From CAVQGZ01 sp964400785 (GTDB lineage: Bacteria; Actinomycetota; Actinomycetes; Jiangellales; Jiangellaceae): a stretch of DNA of 27,932 nucleotides. This document shows positions 7,413 to 13,915 of this stretch, in pieces. The stretch's first letter is position 1; each line of letters starts with the position of its first letter. The notes under the pieces were generated by a model that was not told where the DNA came from, ran no database searches, and was given only the letters and a program-made list of their open reading frames with translations. Location: assembly GCA_964400785.1 (NCBI GenBank), contig CAYNWB010000030.1, positions 1-27,932 on the forward strand, read 5' to 3'. The position numbers were made by a program, and so were the translations under genes.

Positions 7413-7667
7413 TCCAACCTGACGCTGAGTCTCGACGCAGGCACGCTGCGTCGTGCTCGGATCCGTGCCCTCGAGCAGGGCACCTCGGTGAACGCCGTCG
7501 TGCGTGAGTTCCTCGACGCCTATGCGGCAGGCAGCGCCACTGAAGCCAGGAGCGCCGTCCTCGCTCTCGCACGGGCATCGACCGCGGGGTCAGCGGCTGA
7601 TGAGCCCGTGCGGACGTGGACGCGGGACGACGCCTACACCGAGCGCACGCAATGGCCACGTTCGTAG
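7410..7667 (+). CDS. VapB-like ribbon-helix-helix antitoxin
   Basis: An 85-aa protein. Residues 1-~40 (NLTLSLDAGTLRRARIRALE, then GTSVNAVVREFLDAYA) have the strand-helix-helix pattern of ribbon-helix-helix DNA-binding proteins. The C-terminal half is low in structure and ends VRTWTRDDAYTERTQW, the likely toxin-wrapping segment. No ribosome site precedes GTG 7410; the -10 six nucleotides upstream argues for leaderless initiation. Its last 16 nt overlap the PIN toxin start, so the two are coupled. It neutralises and co-represses with the next gene by analogy to VapBC. Confidence 0.85.
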   Translation: MSNLTLSLDAGTLRRARIRALEQGTSVNAVVREFLDAYAAGSATEARSAVLALARASTAGSAADEPVRTWTRDDAYTERTQWPRS

Positions 7668-8059
7668 ACACGAACGTCGTCGTCTACGCCTTCGACGCTG
7701 GTTCGGGAAGCAAGCAGGAGGTTGCCCAGAGCGTGCTGGCAGACCCCGAGATCGAGGTGGTTCTGTCTGCGCAGGTGCTGACTGAGTTCTACTGGGTGGT
7801 GACCCGACGGCTGGCCCCACCGCTGTCGCACGTTGACGCGGCCGCAGCCGTCCAGGCTCTTGCCCAACTACGAGTCGTGGCGACTGACTCGGCGCTTGTC
7901 CGGACTGCTGTGCGCAGCGCGGAGCGCCATCAGCTCGCGTTGTGGGACGCCCTCATCGTCGAAGCCGCTGTGCTGGCTGGCTGTGACACCCTCTTGACAG
8001 AGGACTTCAATGCCGGCCAGGTGATCAGCGGCGTCGAGGTCGTCAACCCGTTCGCGTAG
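7652..8059 (+). CDS. VapC-like PIN-domain toxin (ribonuclease)
   Basis: A 135-aa PIN-domain protein. The four conserved acidic residues of the Mg2+-dependent nuclease site are present: Asp6 (FVDTNVVVYAFD), Glu45 (LTEFYW), Asp99 (LWDALIVEAA) and Asp118 (LLTEDFN). VapC toxins cleave specific RNAs, often tRNA or rRNA; the target here cannot be read from sequence. I chose ATG 7652 because homology starts at MATFVDTN. All catalytic residues are intact, so unlike the first TA module in this window it looks functional. It sits between clpX and a convergent acetyltransferase gene, as an insertion into a core region. Confidence 0.88.
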   Translation: MATFVDTNVVVYAFDAGSGSKQEVAQSVLADPEIEVVLSAQVLTEFYWVVTRRLAPPLSHVDAAAAVQALAQLRVVATDSALVRTAVRSAERHQLALWDALIVEAAVLAGCDTLLTEDFNAGQVISGVEVVNPFA

Positions 8060-8124
8060 ACCGCGACCAGCGTCGGCCGCGAGAACGTCGCCTTGTACCG
8101 AGCTGCGACCGGGGGCGCGTCGTC

Positions 8125-8955
8125 CTACTCGAGCTCGACCTCGAGGTAGTCGCGCACGGGGCGGTAGCCGATCTGCGAGTAGATCTTGTTCGACGTCGGG
8201 TTGCCCAGGTCGGTGAACAGCACGACAGCTTCGGCTTCTGCGGTCGAGGCTGCGGTCGACGCGGCAGCGGTCACGGCCGCCCCGAACCCGCGGCAGCGGT
8301 GCTCCGGCGGTGTGTAGACCGGCCCGACCCGGGCGACACCTGCGACCGCCGGGGTGAATCCCGCGAGCGAGACCGGGACGCCGCCGTGGTGCCACAGCAC
8401 GAAGCCACCGTTGCCCTCCAGGCGATACCGCACGCTCTGCTCGATATCGTGGCCACCCGAGCCGAGCTCGGCGGAGAACGCCCGGTACCAGGGCAGCAGC
8501 ACGTCAAGGTCGGCGCTCGTCGCCAGCCGCGACGAGCCGGGGACGTCGGGTGGTGCCAGCCGGTCGAGCCGGAACAGCCGCATCGGACGTGTCGCACCGA
8601 CCCGGACGTCGGGTGTGCGCTGCTGCCATCGGGTGACAGCGGCCCGCACCGACTCCTGCTCCCCGTTGATGCCGGGCACGGGCAGCCCCAGCTCGGCGAT
8701 CGCATCGACCACGAGCGTTGGTCCAGGAGCGGGCATCGGCCCCAGGTAGACCGGCCAGGGTGGGACGAGCATGGCGAGGCCCACCGGGGCGCCTTCGTCC
8801 GTCACCACGAACCACCACGCAGGGGGCGCGTCGTCACGCCCGCGGTGCATCTCTGCCACCGTCCCGATCACCGTGTTGGCTGCGGGGTCGCTCTCGAGAA
8901 CAGGTGCGGCGAGCGAGGCGAACGAGTCGGGGTCGTCCAGGACGCGCACCTGCAT
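8125..8955 (-). CDS. GNAT-family N-acetyltransferase
   Basis: A 276-aa protein. Residues about 143-276 form a GNAT domain: acetyl-CoA-binding motif A is VGPVYTPPEHRCRGFGAAV (210-228, with the R-x-x-G-x-G loop at 220-225), and the later strand and helix are LFTDLGNPTSNKIYSQIGY (246-264). The first 140 residues resemble a degenerate second GNAT-like lobe. The acceptor is unknown. Its start lies 5 nt beyond the valS stop, so both are probably one transcript. It converges on the VapC-like gene with 65 bp between the stop codons and no clear terminator there. Confidence 0.88.
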   Translation of the reverse strand: MQVRVLDDPDSFASLAAPVLESDPAANTVIGTVAEMHRGRDDAPPAWWFVVTDEGAPVGLAMLVPPWPVYLGPMPAPGPTLVVDAIAELGLPVPGINGEQESVRAAVTRWQQRTPDVRVGATRPMRLFRLDRLAPPDVPGSSRLATSADLDVLLPWYRAFSAELGSGGHDIEQSVRYRLEGNGGFVLWHHGGVPVSLAGFTPAVAGVARVGPVYTPPEHRCRGFGAAVTAAASTAASTAEAEAVVLFTDLGNPTSNKIYSQIGYRPVRDYLEVELE

Positions 8956-8960
8956 GCGTC

Positions 8961-11552
8961 TCAGCCCGCAGGCTCGGGGACGACGACGTCGACGACGAGC
9001 ACGCCGTCACCGTCGGGCACGAACTCGAAGTCACCGACGACTCGGCCGGCGGCGCGCAGGTCGGCCACGACCGACCGGGCACGCCCCACTTCTGACTCCG
9101 GGCCCCGGACGACCACCGACGCCAGCTCCGAGCGCATCGACAGCTTGCGCTCGCTCTTCACCTTGCGCAGGGCCGACAGCGTCACCGACGCCGCTGTGAG
9201 CACCTCGGGGTCGCCCTGGTGCTCAGCCGCGCGCAGCTCACCCACGGTGGGCCACGGTGCGCGGTGCACCGAGCCGGTCTGCCACCACGACCAGACCTCT
9301 TCGGACGCGAAGGGCAGGAACGGCGCGAACAGCCGCAGCTGTACCGACAGCGCCAGCGCCAGCGCGGCGTGGGCGGAGGCCGCCTCGGCCTCGCCTCGTC
9401 CGCCGTACCCACGGTCCTTGACCAGCTCGAGGTAGTCGTCGCAGAACGTCCAGAAGAAGGTCTCGGTCGCCTCGAGCGCCCTGGTGTAGTCGTAGGCCTC
9501 GAACGCCGCCGTCGCTCGGTGCACCACCTCGGCCAGCGCCGCGAGCATGGCCTGGTCGAGCGGGTTCGTGACCGCGGCGGGGTCGCCGACCGATGCCGCG
9601 CCGATACCCAGGACGAACTTCGACGCGTTGAGCATCTTGATCGCCAGGCGTCGGCCGATCTTCATCTGCCCGATGTCGAAGGCGGTGTCGGTGCCGGGCC
9701 GGCCGCTGGCAGCCCAGTAGCGCACCGCGTCGGAGCCGTGCTGCTCGAGCAGCCCGAGCGGGGTGACGACGTTGCCCTTCGACTTCGACATCTTCTTGCG
9801 GTCGGGGTCGAGGATCCAGCCGCTGATCGCGGCGTGCCGCCAGGGCAGGTCGTCGAACTCCAGATGGGCGCGCACGACGGAGGAGAACAGCCAGGTTCGG
9901 ATGATCTCGTGTGCCTGAGGGCGCAGGTCCATCGGGTAGACACGCTCGAACAGGTCGGCATCGCGTTCCCAGCCGCCGGCGATCTGGGGGCTCAGCGACG
10001 AGGTGGCCCAGGTGTCCATGACGTCCGGGTCGCCGATGAAGCCGCCCGGAAGGCCGCGCTGGTCCTCGGTGTAGCCGGGAGGGGCGTCGGCCTGGGGGTC
10101 GACGGGAAGGTGCGCCTCGGCCGGTGTGATCGGGTCGTCGTACAGAGGGTTGCCGTCGGCGTCGAGCTGATACCACAGCGGGATCGGGACGCCGAAGAAG
10201 CGCTGGCGGCTGATCAGCCAGTCGCCGTTGAGCCCACCCACCCACGACTCGTACCGGTGTCGCATGTACTCCGGGTGCCAGTCCAGCTGCGCTCCGCGGG
10301 CGAGCAGCTGCTCGCGCAACGCCTGCTCGCGGCCGCCGTTGGTGATGTACCACTGCCGCGTCGTGACGATCTCGAGGGGCCTGTCGCCCTTCTCGAAGAA
10401 CTTGACTGGGTGCGTGATGGGCCGCGGATCACCCTCGGTGTGGCCGCCGTCGCGCAGCAGAGCGGCGATGGCCTCCTTGGCGCTGTGCGGGGTCTTGCCT
10501 GCCAGCTGTGCGTACGCGGCCCGGCCGTCCTCGGTGGTGATCCAGTCGGGCGTCTCGCGGGCCAGGCGGCCGTCCCAGCCGATGATCGGACGTGTGGGCA
10601 GTGCCAGCTCGCGCCACCAGGTGACGTCGGTGACGTCGCCGAACGTGCAGATCATCGCGATGCCCGACCCCTTGTCGGGCTCGGCGAGACGGTGGGCCAG
10701 CACCGGCAGGTCGACGTCGAACAGCGGCGAGCGGACGGTGGAACCGAACAGCGGCTGGTAGCGCTCGTCGTCGGGGTGGGCGACCAGCGCCACGCAGGCC
10801 GGGATCAGCTCGGGTCGGGTGGTCTCGATCCACACAGGGGCGCCGTGGTCGGTCTCGGTGCCGGTGACCTGGTAGAAGGCCACTCGGTGGTAGGCGCTGG
10901 GTTGCTCGCGGTCCTCGAGCTCGGCCTGGGCGACGGCGGTTCGAAACGTGACGTCCCAGAGGGTGGGTGCCTCAGCCTGGTAGGCCTCGCCGCGGCCGAG
11001 GTTGCGCAGGAAGGCCCGCTGGCTCGTGGCCCGTGACGCGTCGTCGATCGTCTGGTAGGTGTGTCGCCAGTCGACAGAGAGGCCCAGGCGACGCCACAGG
11101 TCTTCGAACGCCTTCTCGTCCTGTTCGGTGAGCTGCTCGCACAGCTCCACGAATCGCTTGCGGGACACGGCCAGCTGTTGGGCCGGCTTGTCCGATGGCT
11201 TGTCAGGCAGCGCCTGGTCGGGGTCGTAGGGCTGGGACGGGTCGCACCGCACGCCGAAGAAGTTCTGCACCCGTCGTTCGGTAGGCAGCCCGTTGTCGTC
11301 CCAGCCCATCGGGTAGAAGACCTCGTAGCCCCGCATGCGCTTGTAGCGGGCAATCAGGTCGGTGTGGGTGTAGCTGAACACGTGGCCGACGTGCAGCGAG
11401 CCAGACACCGTGGGTGGCGGGGTGTCGATCGAGTACACCTGCTCTCGCGGGGCGGACCGGTCGAAGTGGTAGGTGCCCTGCTCGGCCCACGCGGCCGTCC
11501 ACCTGGCCTCGAGGCCCTCGAGCCCGGGCTTGTCCGGCACGTTCGGCTGCAT
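8961..11552 (-). CDS. valS: Valine--tRNA ligase, type 2
   Basis: An 863-aa class I aminoacyl-tRNA synthetase that charges tRNA-Val. HIGH motif: HVGH (54-57). KMSKS motif: 587-591, within KKMSKSKGNV. The stretch DNGLPTERRVQNFFGVRCDP after the Rossmann start and the shorter C-terminus without the long coiled-coil arm of E. coli ValS fit the archaeal-like type 2 subfamily found in many Actinobacteria. The CP1 editing domain is present between the two motifs. ATG 11552 lies 7 nt after a -10-like TAGAAT, so the mRNA is probably leaderless, leaving no room for a T-box or other riboswitch. It is transcribed opposite to folC and heads the valS-GNAT unit. Confidence 0.97.
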   Translation of the reverse strand: MQPNVPDKPGLEGLEARWTAAWAEQGTYHFDRSAPREQVYSIDTPPPTVSGSLHVGHVFSYTHTDLIARYKRMRGYEVFYPMGWDDNGLPTERRVQNFFGVRCDPSQPYDPDQALPDKPSDKPAQQLAVSRKRFVELCEQLTEQDEKAFEDLWRRLGLSVDWRHTYQTIDDASRATSQRAFLRNLGRGEAYQAEAPTLWDVTFRTAVAQAELEDREQPSAYHRVAFYQVTGTETDHGAPVWIETTRPELIPACVALVAHPDDERYQPLFGSTVRSPLFDVDLPVLAHRLAEPDKGSGIAMICTFGDVTDVTWWRELALPTRPIIGWDGRLARETPDWITTEDGRAAYAQLAGKTPHSAKEAIAALLRDGGHTEGDPRPITHPVKFFEKGDRPLEIVTTRQWYITNGGREQALREQLLARGAQLDWHPEYMRHRYESWVGGLNGDWLISRQRFFGVPIPLWYQLDADGNPLYDDPITPAEAHLPVDPQADAPPGYTEDQRGLPGGFIGDPDVMDTWATSSLSPQIAGGWERDADLFERVYPMDLRPQAHEIIRTWLFSSVVRAHLEFDDLPWRHAAISGWILDPDRKKMSKSKGNVVTPLGLLEQHGSDAVRYWAASGRPGTDTAFDIGQMKIGRRLAIKMLNASKFVLGIGAASVGDPAAVTNPLDQAMLAALAEVVHRATAAFEAYDYTRALEATETFFWTFCDDYLELVKDRGYGGRGEAEAASAHAALALALSVQLRLFAPFLPFASEEVWSWWQTGSVHRAPWPTVGELRAAEHQGDPEVLTAASVTLSALRKVKSERKLSMRSELASVVVRGPESEVGRARSVVADLRAAGRVVGDFEFVPDGDGVLVVDVVVPEPAG

Positions 11553-11587
11553 GGATCGGATTCTAGGCGCCCCTAGACTGGCCGATC
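11553..11587. promoter_or_regulatory. Divergent leaderless promoters of valS and folC in a near-palindrome
   Basis: Only 35 bp separate the two start codons. For folC, TAGACT (11574-11579) ends 8 nt before ATG 11588. For valS, TAGAAT (reverse strand, 11565-11560) ends 7 nt before ATG 11552. The spacer also holds two almost concentric inverted repeats: GATCGG/CCGATC (11554-11559, 11582-11587) and CTAGG/CCTAG (11563-11567, 11572-11576). Each promoter's -35 region falls on the other gene's first codons, and neither matches a -35 consensus. Confidence 0.6.
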
Positions 11588-12943
11588 ATGGCCGCACCGG
11601 GGGCGCCCGACGCCGAGGACGAACGCTTCGCCGAGGTGCAGGCGGCTCTGCTGGGACGGTGGCCGGAGTCGAGGCTCGAGCCGTCCCTGGACCGCATGGC
11701 CGCGCTGATGCACCTGCTGGCCGCCCCCCAACGCTCGTACCCCGTGGTTCACATCGCTGGCACCAACGGCAAGTCGTCGACGGCGCGCATGATCGAGTCG
11801 ATGCTGCGCGCGTTCGGGCTGCGCACGGGCCTGGCCACCAGCCCTCATCTGGTGGACGTGCGCGAGCGCATCCTGCTCGACGGGGAGCCGGTCAGCAGGG
11901 AGCGGTTCGTCGCGGTCTACGACGACATCGAGCCGTACCTGTCCATGGTCGACCGACAGTTTCCGGACACCCCGATGTCGTACTTCGAGGTGCTCACTGC
12001 GATGGCGTTCGCCGCCTTCGCCGACGCGCCCGTCGGGGTCGCTGTCGTCGAGACGGGCATGGGAGGCACGTGGGACGCCACCAACGTGGCCGACGGCGCC
12101 GTCGCGGTGATCACACCGATCGACCTCGACCACACCGACTACCTGGGGCCTGACATCGAGACGATCGCGGGGGAGAAGGCCGGGATCATCAAGCCAGGGG
12201 CGGTGGCCGTGCTCGCCCAGCAGCAGCTCGCCGCCGCCGAGGCGCTGCTGGCGCGCGCCGCCGACGTGTCAGCGAGTGTGCTGCGAGAGGGCCTGGAGTT
12301 CGGGGTTCGCCACCGTGACATCGCCGTCGGCGGCCAGGTGCTCGCCCTGCAGACGCCGTCCGGTGTCTACGACGAGGTGTTCCTGCCGCTGCACGGTGAG
12401 CACCAGGCCCACAACGCCGCGCTGGCACTGGCGGCCGTCGAGGTGTTCTTCGGCGCGGGCGAGCGGATGATCGACGTCGACGTCGTCAGGCAGGGTCTCG
12501 CGACCGTGACCTCTCCAGGCAGGCTCGAGGTCGTCCGGTCCTCACCCACAGTGCTGCTGGACGCGGCGCACAACCCCCACGGTGCGCAGGCCCTGGCTGC
12601 TGCGCTGGTGGACGAGTTCACCTTCGAGACCTTGGTCGGCGTGGTCGGAGTGCTGGTCGACAAGGACGCCGCCGGCCTGCTCGGCGCCCTGGAGCCGGTG
12701 CTCGACACGGTGGTCGTCACGCAGGCGCAGACCCCGCGGGCGCTGCCTGCGGACGACCTGGCGGCTATCGCCATCGAGGTGTTCGGGGAGGACCGGGTGG
12801 TCGAGCGCCCGTCGCTGCTCGACGCTCTCGACACCGCGATCGCCCTGGCCGACAACCCACAAGCACCCGGAGGTGCAGGAGTCGTCGTGACCGGGTCGGT
12901 GATCACAGCAGGCCAGGCGCGCCGTCTGCTGGCAGGCTCGTAG
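11588..12943 (+). CDS. folC: Folylpolyglutamate synthase / dihydrofolate synthase
   Basis: A 451-aa cytoplasmic Mur-ligase-like enzyme. It adds glutamate to folates and, in bifunctional members, makes dihydrofolate from dihydropteroate. The P-loop is GTNGKS (58-63) within HIAGTNGKSSTARMIE. Further signatures are TSPHLVDVRERI (substrate and Mg binding), VVETGMGGTWDATN and LDAAHNPHGAQALA. The stop is followed after 2 nt by the DUF4233 gene, so they are co-transcribed. Start and -10 spacing suggest a leaderless mRNA. Confidence 0.96.
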   Translation: MAAPGAPDAEDERFAEVQAALLGRWPESRLEPSLDRMAALMHLLAAPQRSYPVVHIAGTNGKSSTARMIESMLRAFGLRTGLATSPHLVDVRERILLDGEPVSRERFVAVYDDIEPYLSMVDRQFPDTPMSYFEVLTAMAFAAFADAPVGVAVVETGMGGTWDATNVADGAVAVITPIDLDHTDYLGPDIETIAGEKAGIIKPGAVAVLAQQQLAAAEALLARAADVSASVLREGLEFGVRHRDIAVGGQVLALQTPSGVYDEVFLPLHGEHQAHNAALALAAVEVFFGAGERMIDVDVVRQGLATVTSPGRLEVVRSSPTVLLDAAHNPHGAQALAAALVDEFTFETLVGVVGVLVDKDAAGLLGALEPVLDTVVVTQAQTPRALPADDLAAIAIEVFGEDRVVERPSLLDALDTAIALADNPQAPGGAGVVVTGSVITAGQARRLLAGS

Positions 12944-12945
12944 CC

Positions 12946-13293
12946 ATGCGTGGTCTGGCGTCCGGGGTGCTGGGGCTCGAGGCGGTCGTGCTGCTTCTGG
13001 TGGTTCCCGTCGCCGTGACCGTCTTCGGGGTCGAACCCGTGGTGGGCATCACCGCAGGCGTGGCGCTGATCGCGCTGTGCGTCGTGGCCATCGCCGGGCT
13101 CGGACGAGGGTGGGGGTACCCGCTGGGTTGGGTGGTGCAGGCGCTGGCCGTGGGGCTGGGCTTCGTCGTGCCGTCCATGTTCGTGCTCGGCGGAATCTTC
13201 GCGCTGCTCTGGTACTCGGCGCTACGGATCGCCCGCCAGGTCGAGGCCCGCGGCGACCCCACCGGGGGAAGCGCCCCGTCCAGCCCTGCGTGA
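12946..13293 (+). CDS. DUF4233-type small membrane protein
   Basis: A 115-aa hydrophobic protein with about four membrane segments: roughly residues 8-28, 31-52, 58-73 and 76-92, including VGITAGVALIALCVVAIAGL and GFVVPSMFVLGGIFALLWY. The C-terminus is short and soluble. Proteins of this size directly after folC in Actinobacteria belong to DUF4233; function unknown. ATG 12946 follows the folC stop by 2 nt. Its conserved position between folC and ndk suggests a housekeeping envelope role, but nothing in the sequence defines it. Confidence 0.85.
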   Translation: MRGLASGVLGLEAVVLLLVVPVAVTVFGVEPVVGITAGVALIALCVVAIAGLGRGWGYPLGWVVQALAVGLGFVVPSMFVLGGIFALLWYSALRIARQVEARGDPTGGSAPSSPA

Positions 13294-13402
13294 TCACGCC
13301 GAGTGGGCAGCCTCGCCCTATGCCCCCTCGCGCCGCGCGGTGCCAGGGTGCGGTTGCGCGCACCGTGCGACCGCTCGGTGCCAGCAGGTCGCCCGTCTGA
13401 GA

Positions 13403-13443
13403 GACAATGGACGCCGAGGTCGACGCTCTGGCGTCGACCTCGG
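13403..13443 (+). promoter_or_regulatory. ndk promoter -10 and 5'-terminal hairpin
   Basis: A -10-like GACAAT (13403-13408) would start transcription near 13414-13415. Exactly there begins a perfect 13-bp inverted repeat: CCGAGGTCGACGC (13414-13426), loop TCTG, then GCGTCGACCTCGG (13431-13443). It ends 35 nt before the ndk start and leaves the GAGGAG ribosome site free. With no T-run after it, it looks more like a 5' mRNA-end stem than a terminator, though it could also end the folC-DUF4233 transcript. Confidence 0.55.
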
Positions 13444-13478
13444 TCCCCGCCGTCCCGATCAGCCCCCGAGGAGCCACC

Positions 13479-13889
13479 GTGTCCGAGCGCTCGCTCGTCC
13501 TGCTCAAGCCCGATGCCGTGCGACGCGGGCTGATGGGCGAGATCATCGCCCGCTTCGAACGCAAGAGCCTGACCATCCGCGCCATGCAGATGCAGCAGAT
13601 CAGCGCCGAGCACGCCGACGCCCACTACGTCGAGCACGTCGAGAAGGGCTGGTACCCGCAGCTGCGAGCGTTCATCACCGGGGGTCCGCTGGTCGCGATG
13701 GTCGTCGAGGGTGACCAGGCGATCACGGTCGTGCGCGGACTGATCGGATCGACGGACGGGCGCACGGCCGCCCCGGGGACGATCCGCGGCGACTTCTCGC
13801 TCTCGGGGTCGCAGAACCTCGTGCACGCCTCCGACTCTGCGGAGTCGGCCGTGCGTGAGCTCGCCCTCTGGTTCCCGGGCCTGGACTGA
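13479..13889 (+). CDS. ndk: Nucleoside diphosphate kinase
   Basis: A 136-aa enzyme that balances nucleoside triphosphate pools by moving a phosphate through a histidine. Signatures: LVLLKPDAVRRGLMGEII near the N-terminus (Lys10), and NLVHASDS with catalytic His116. Length is normal for the family. I chose GTG 13479 because GAGGAG (13468-13473) precedes it by 5 nt and homology starts at MSERSLVLL. Its own upstream -10 and hairpin suggest expression separate from folC. Confidence 0.97.
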   Translation: MSERSLVLLKPDAVRRGLMGEIIARFERKSLTIRAMQMQQISAEHADAHYVEHVEKGWYPQLRAFITGGPLVAMVVEGDQAITVVRGLIGSTDGRTAAPGTIRGDFSLSGSQNLVHASDSAESAVRELALWFPGLD

Positions 13890-13915
13890 CCGGGCCGCGT
13901 ACCCTCGGTTGTCCC

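Noticed and set aside
8060..8124. Bidirectional terminator between the converging VapC-like and GNAT genes
   Set aside because: Short inverted matches exist, but no stem with a T-run on either strand.
9219..11036. A 605-residue + strand open frame opposite valS
   Set aside because: valS motifs, start and length are all convincing on the reverse strand; this frame has no ribosome site or motif.
11553..11587. T-box or other tRNA-sensing leader upstream of valS
   Set aside because: Only 35 bp separate the divergent starts, and the -10 position leaves no leader.
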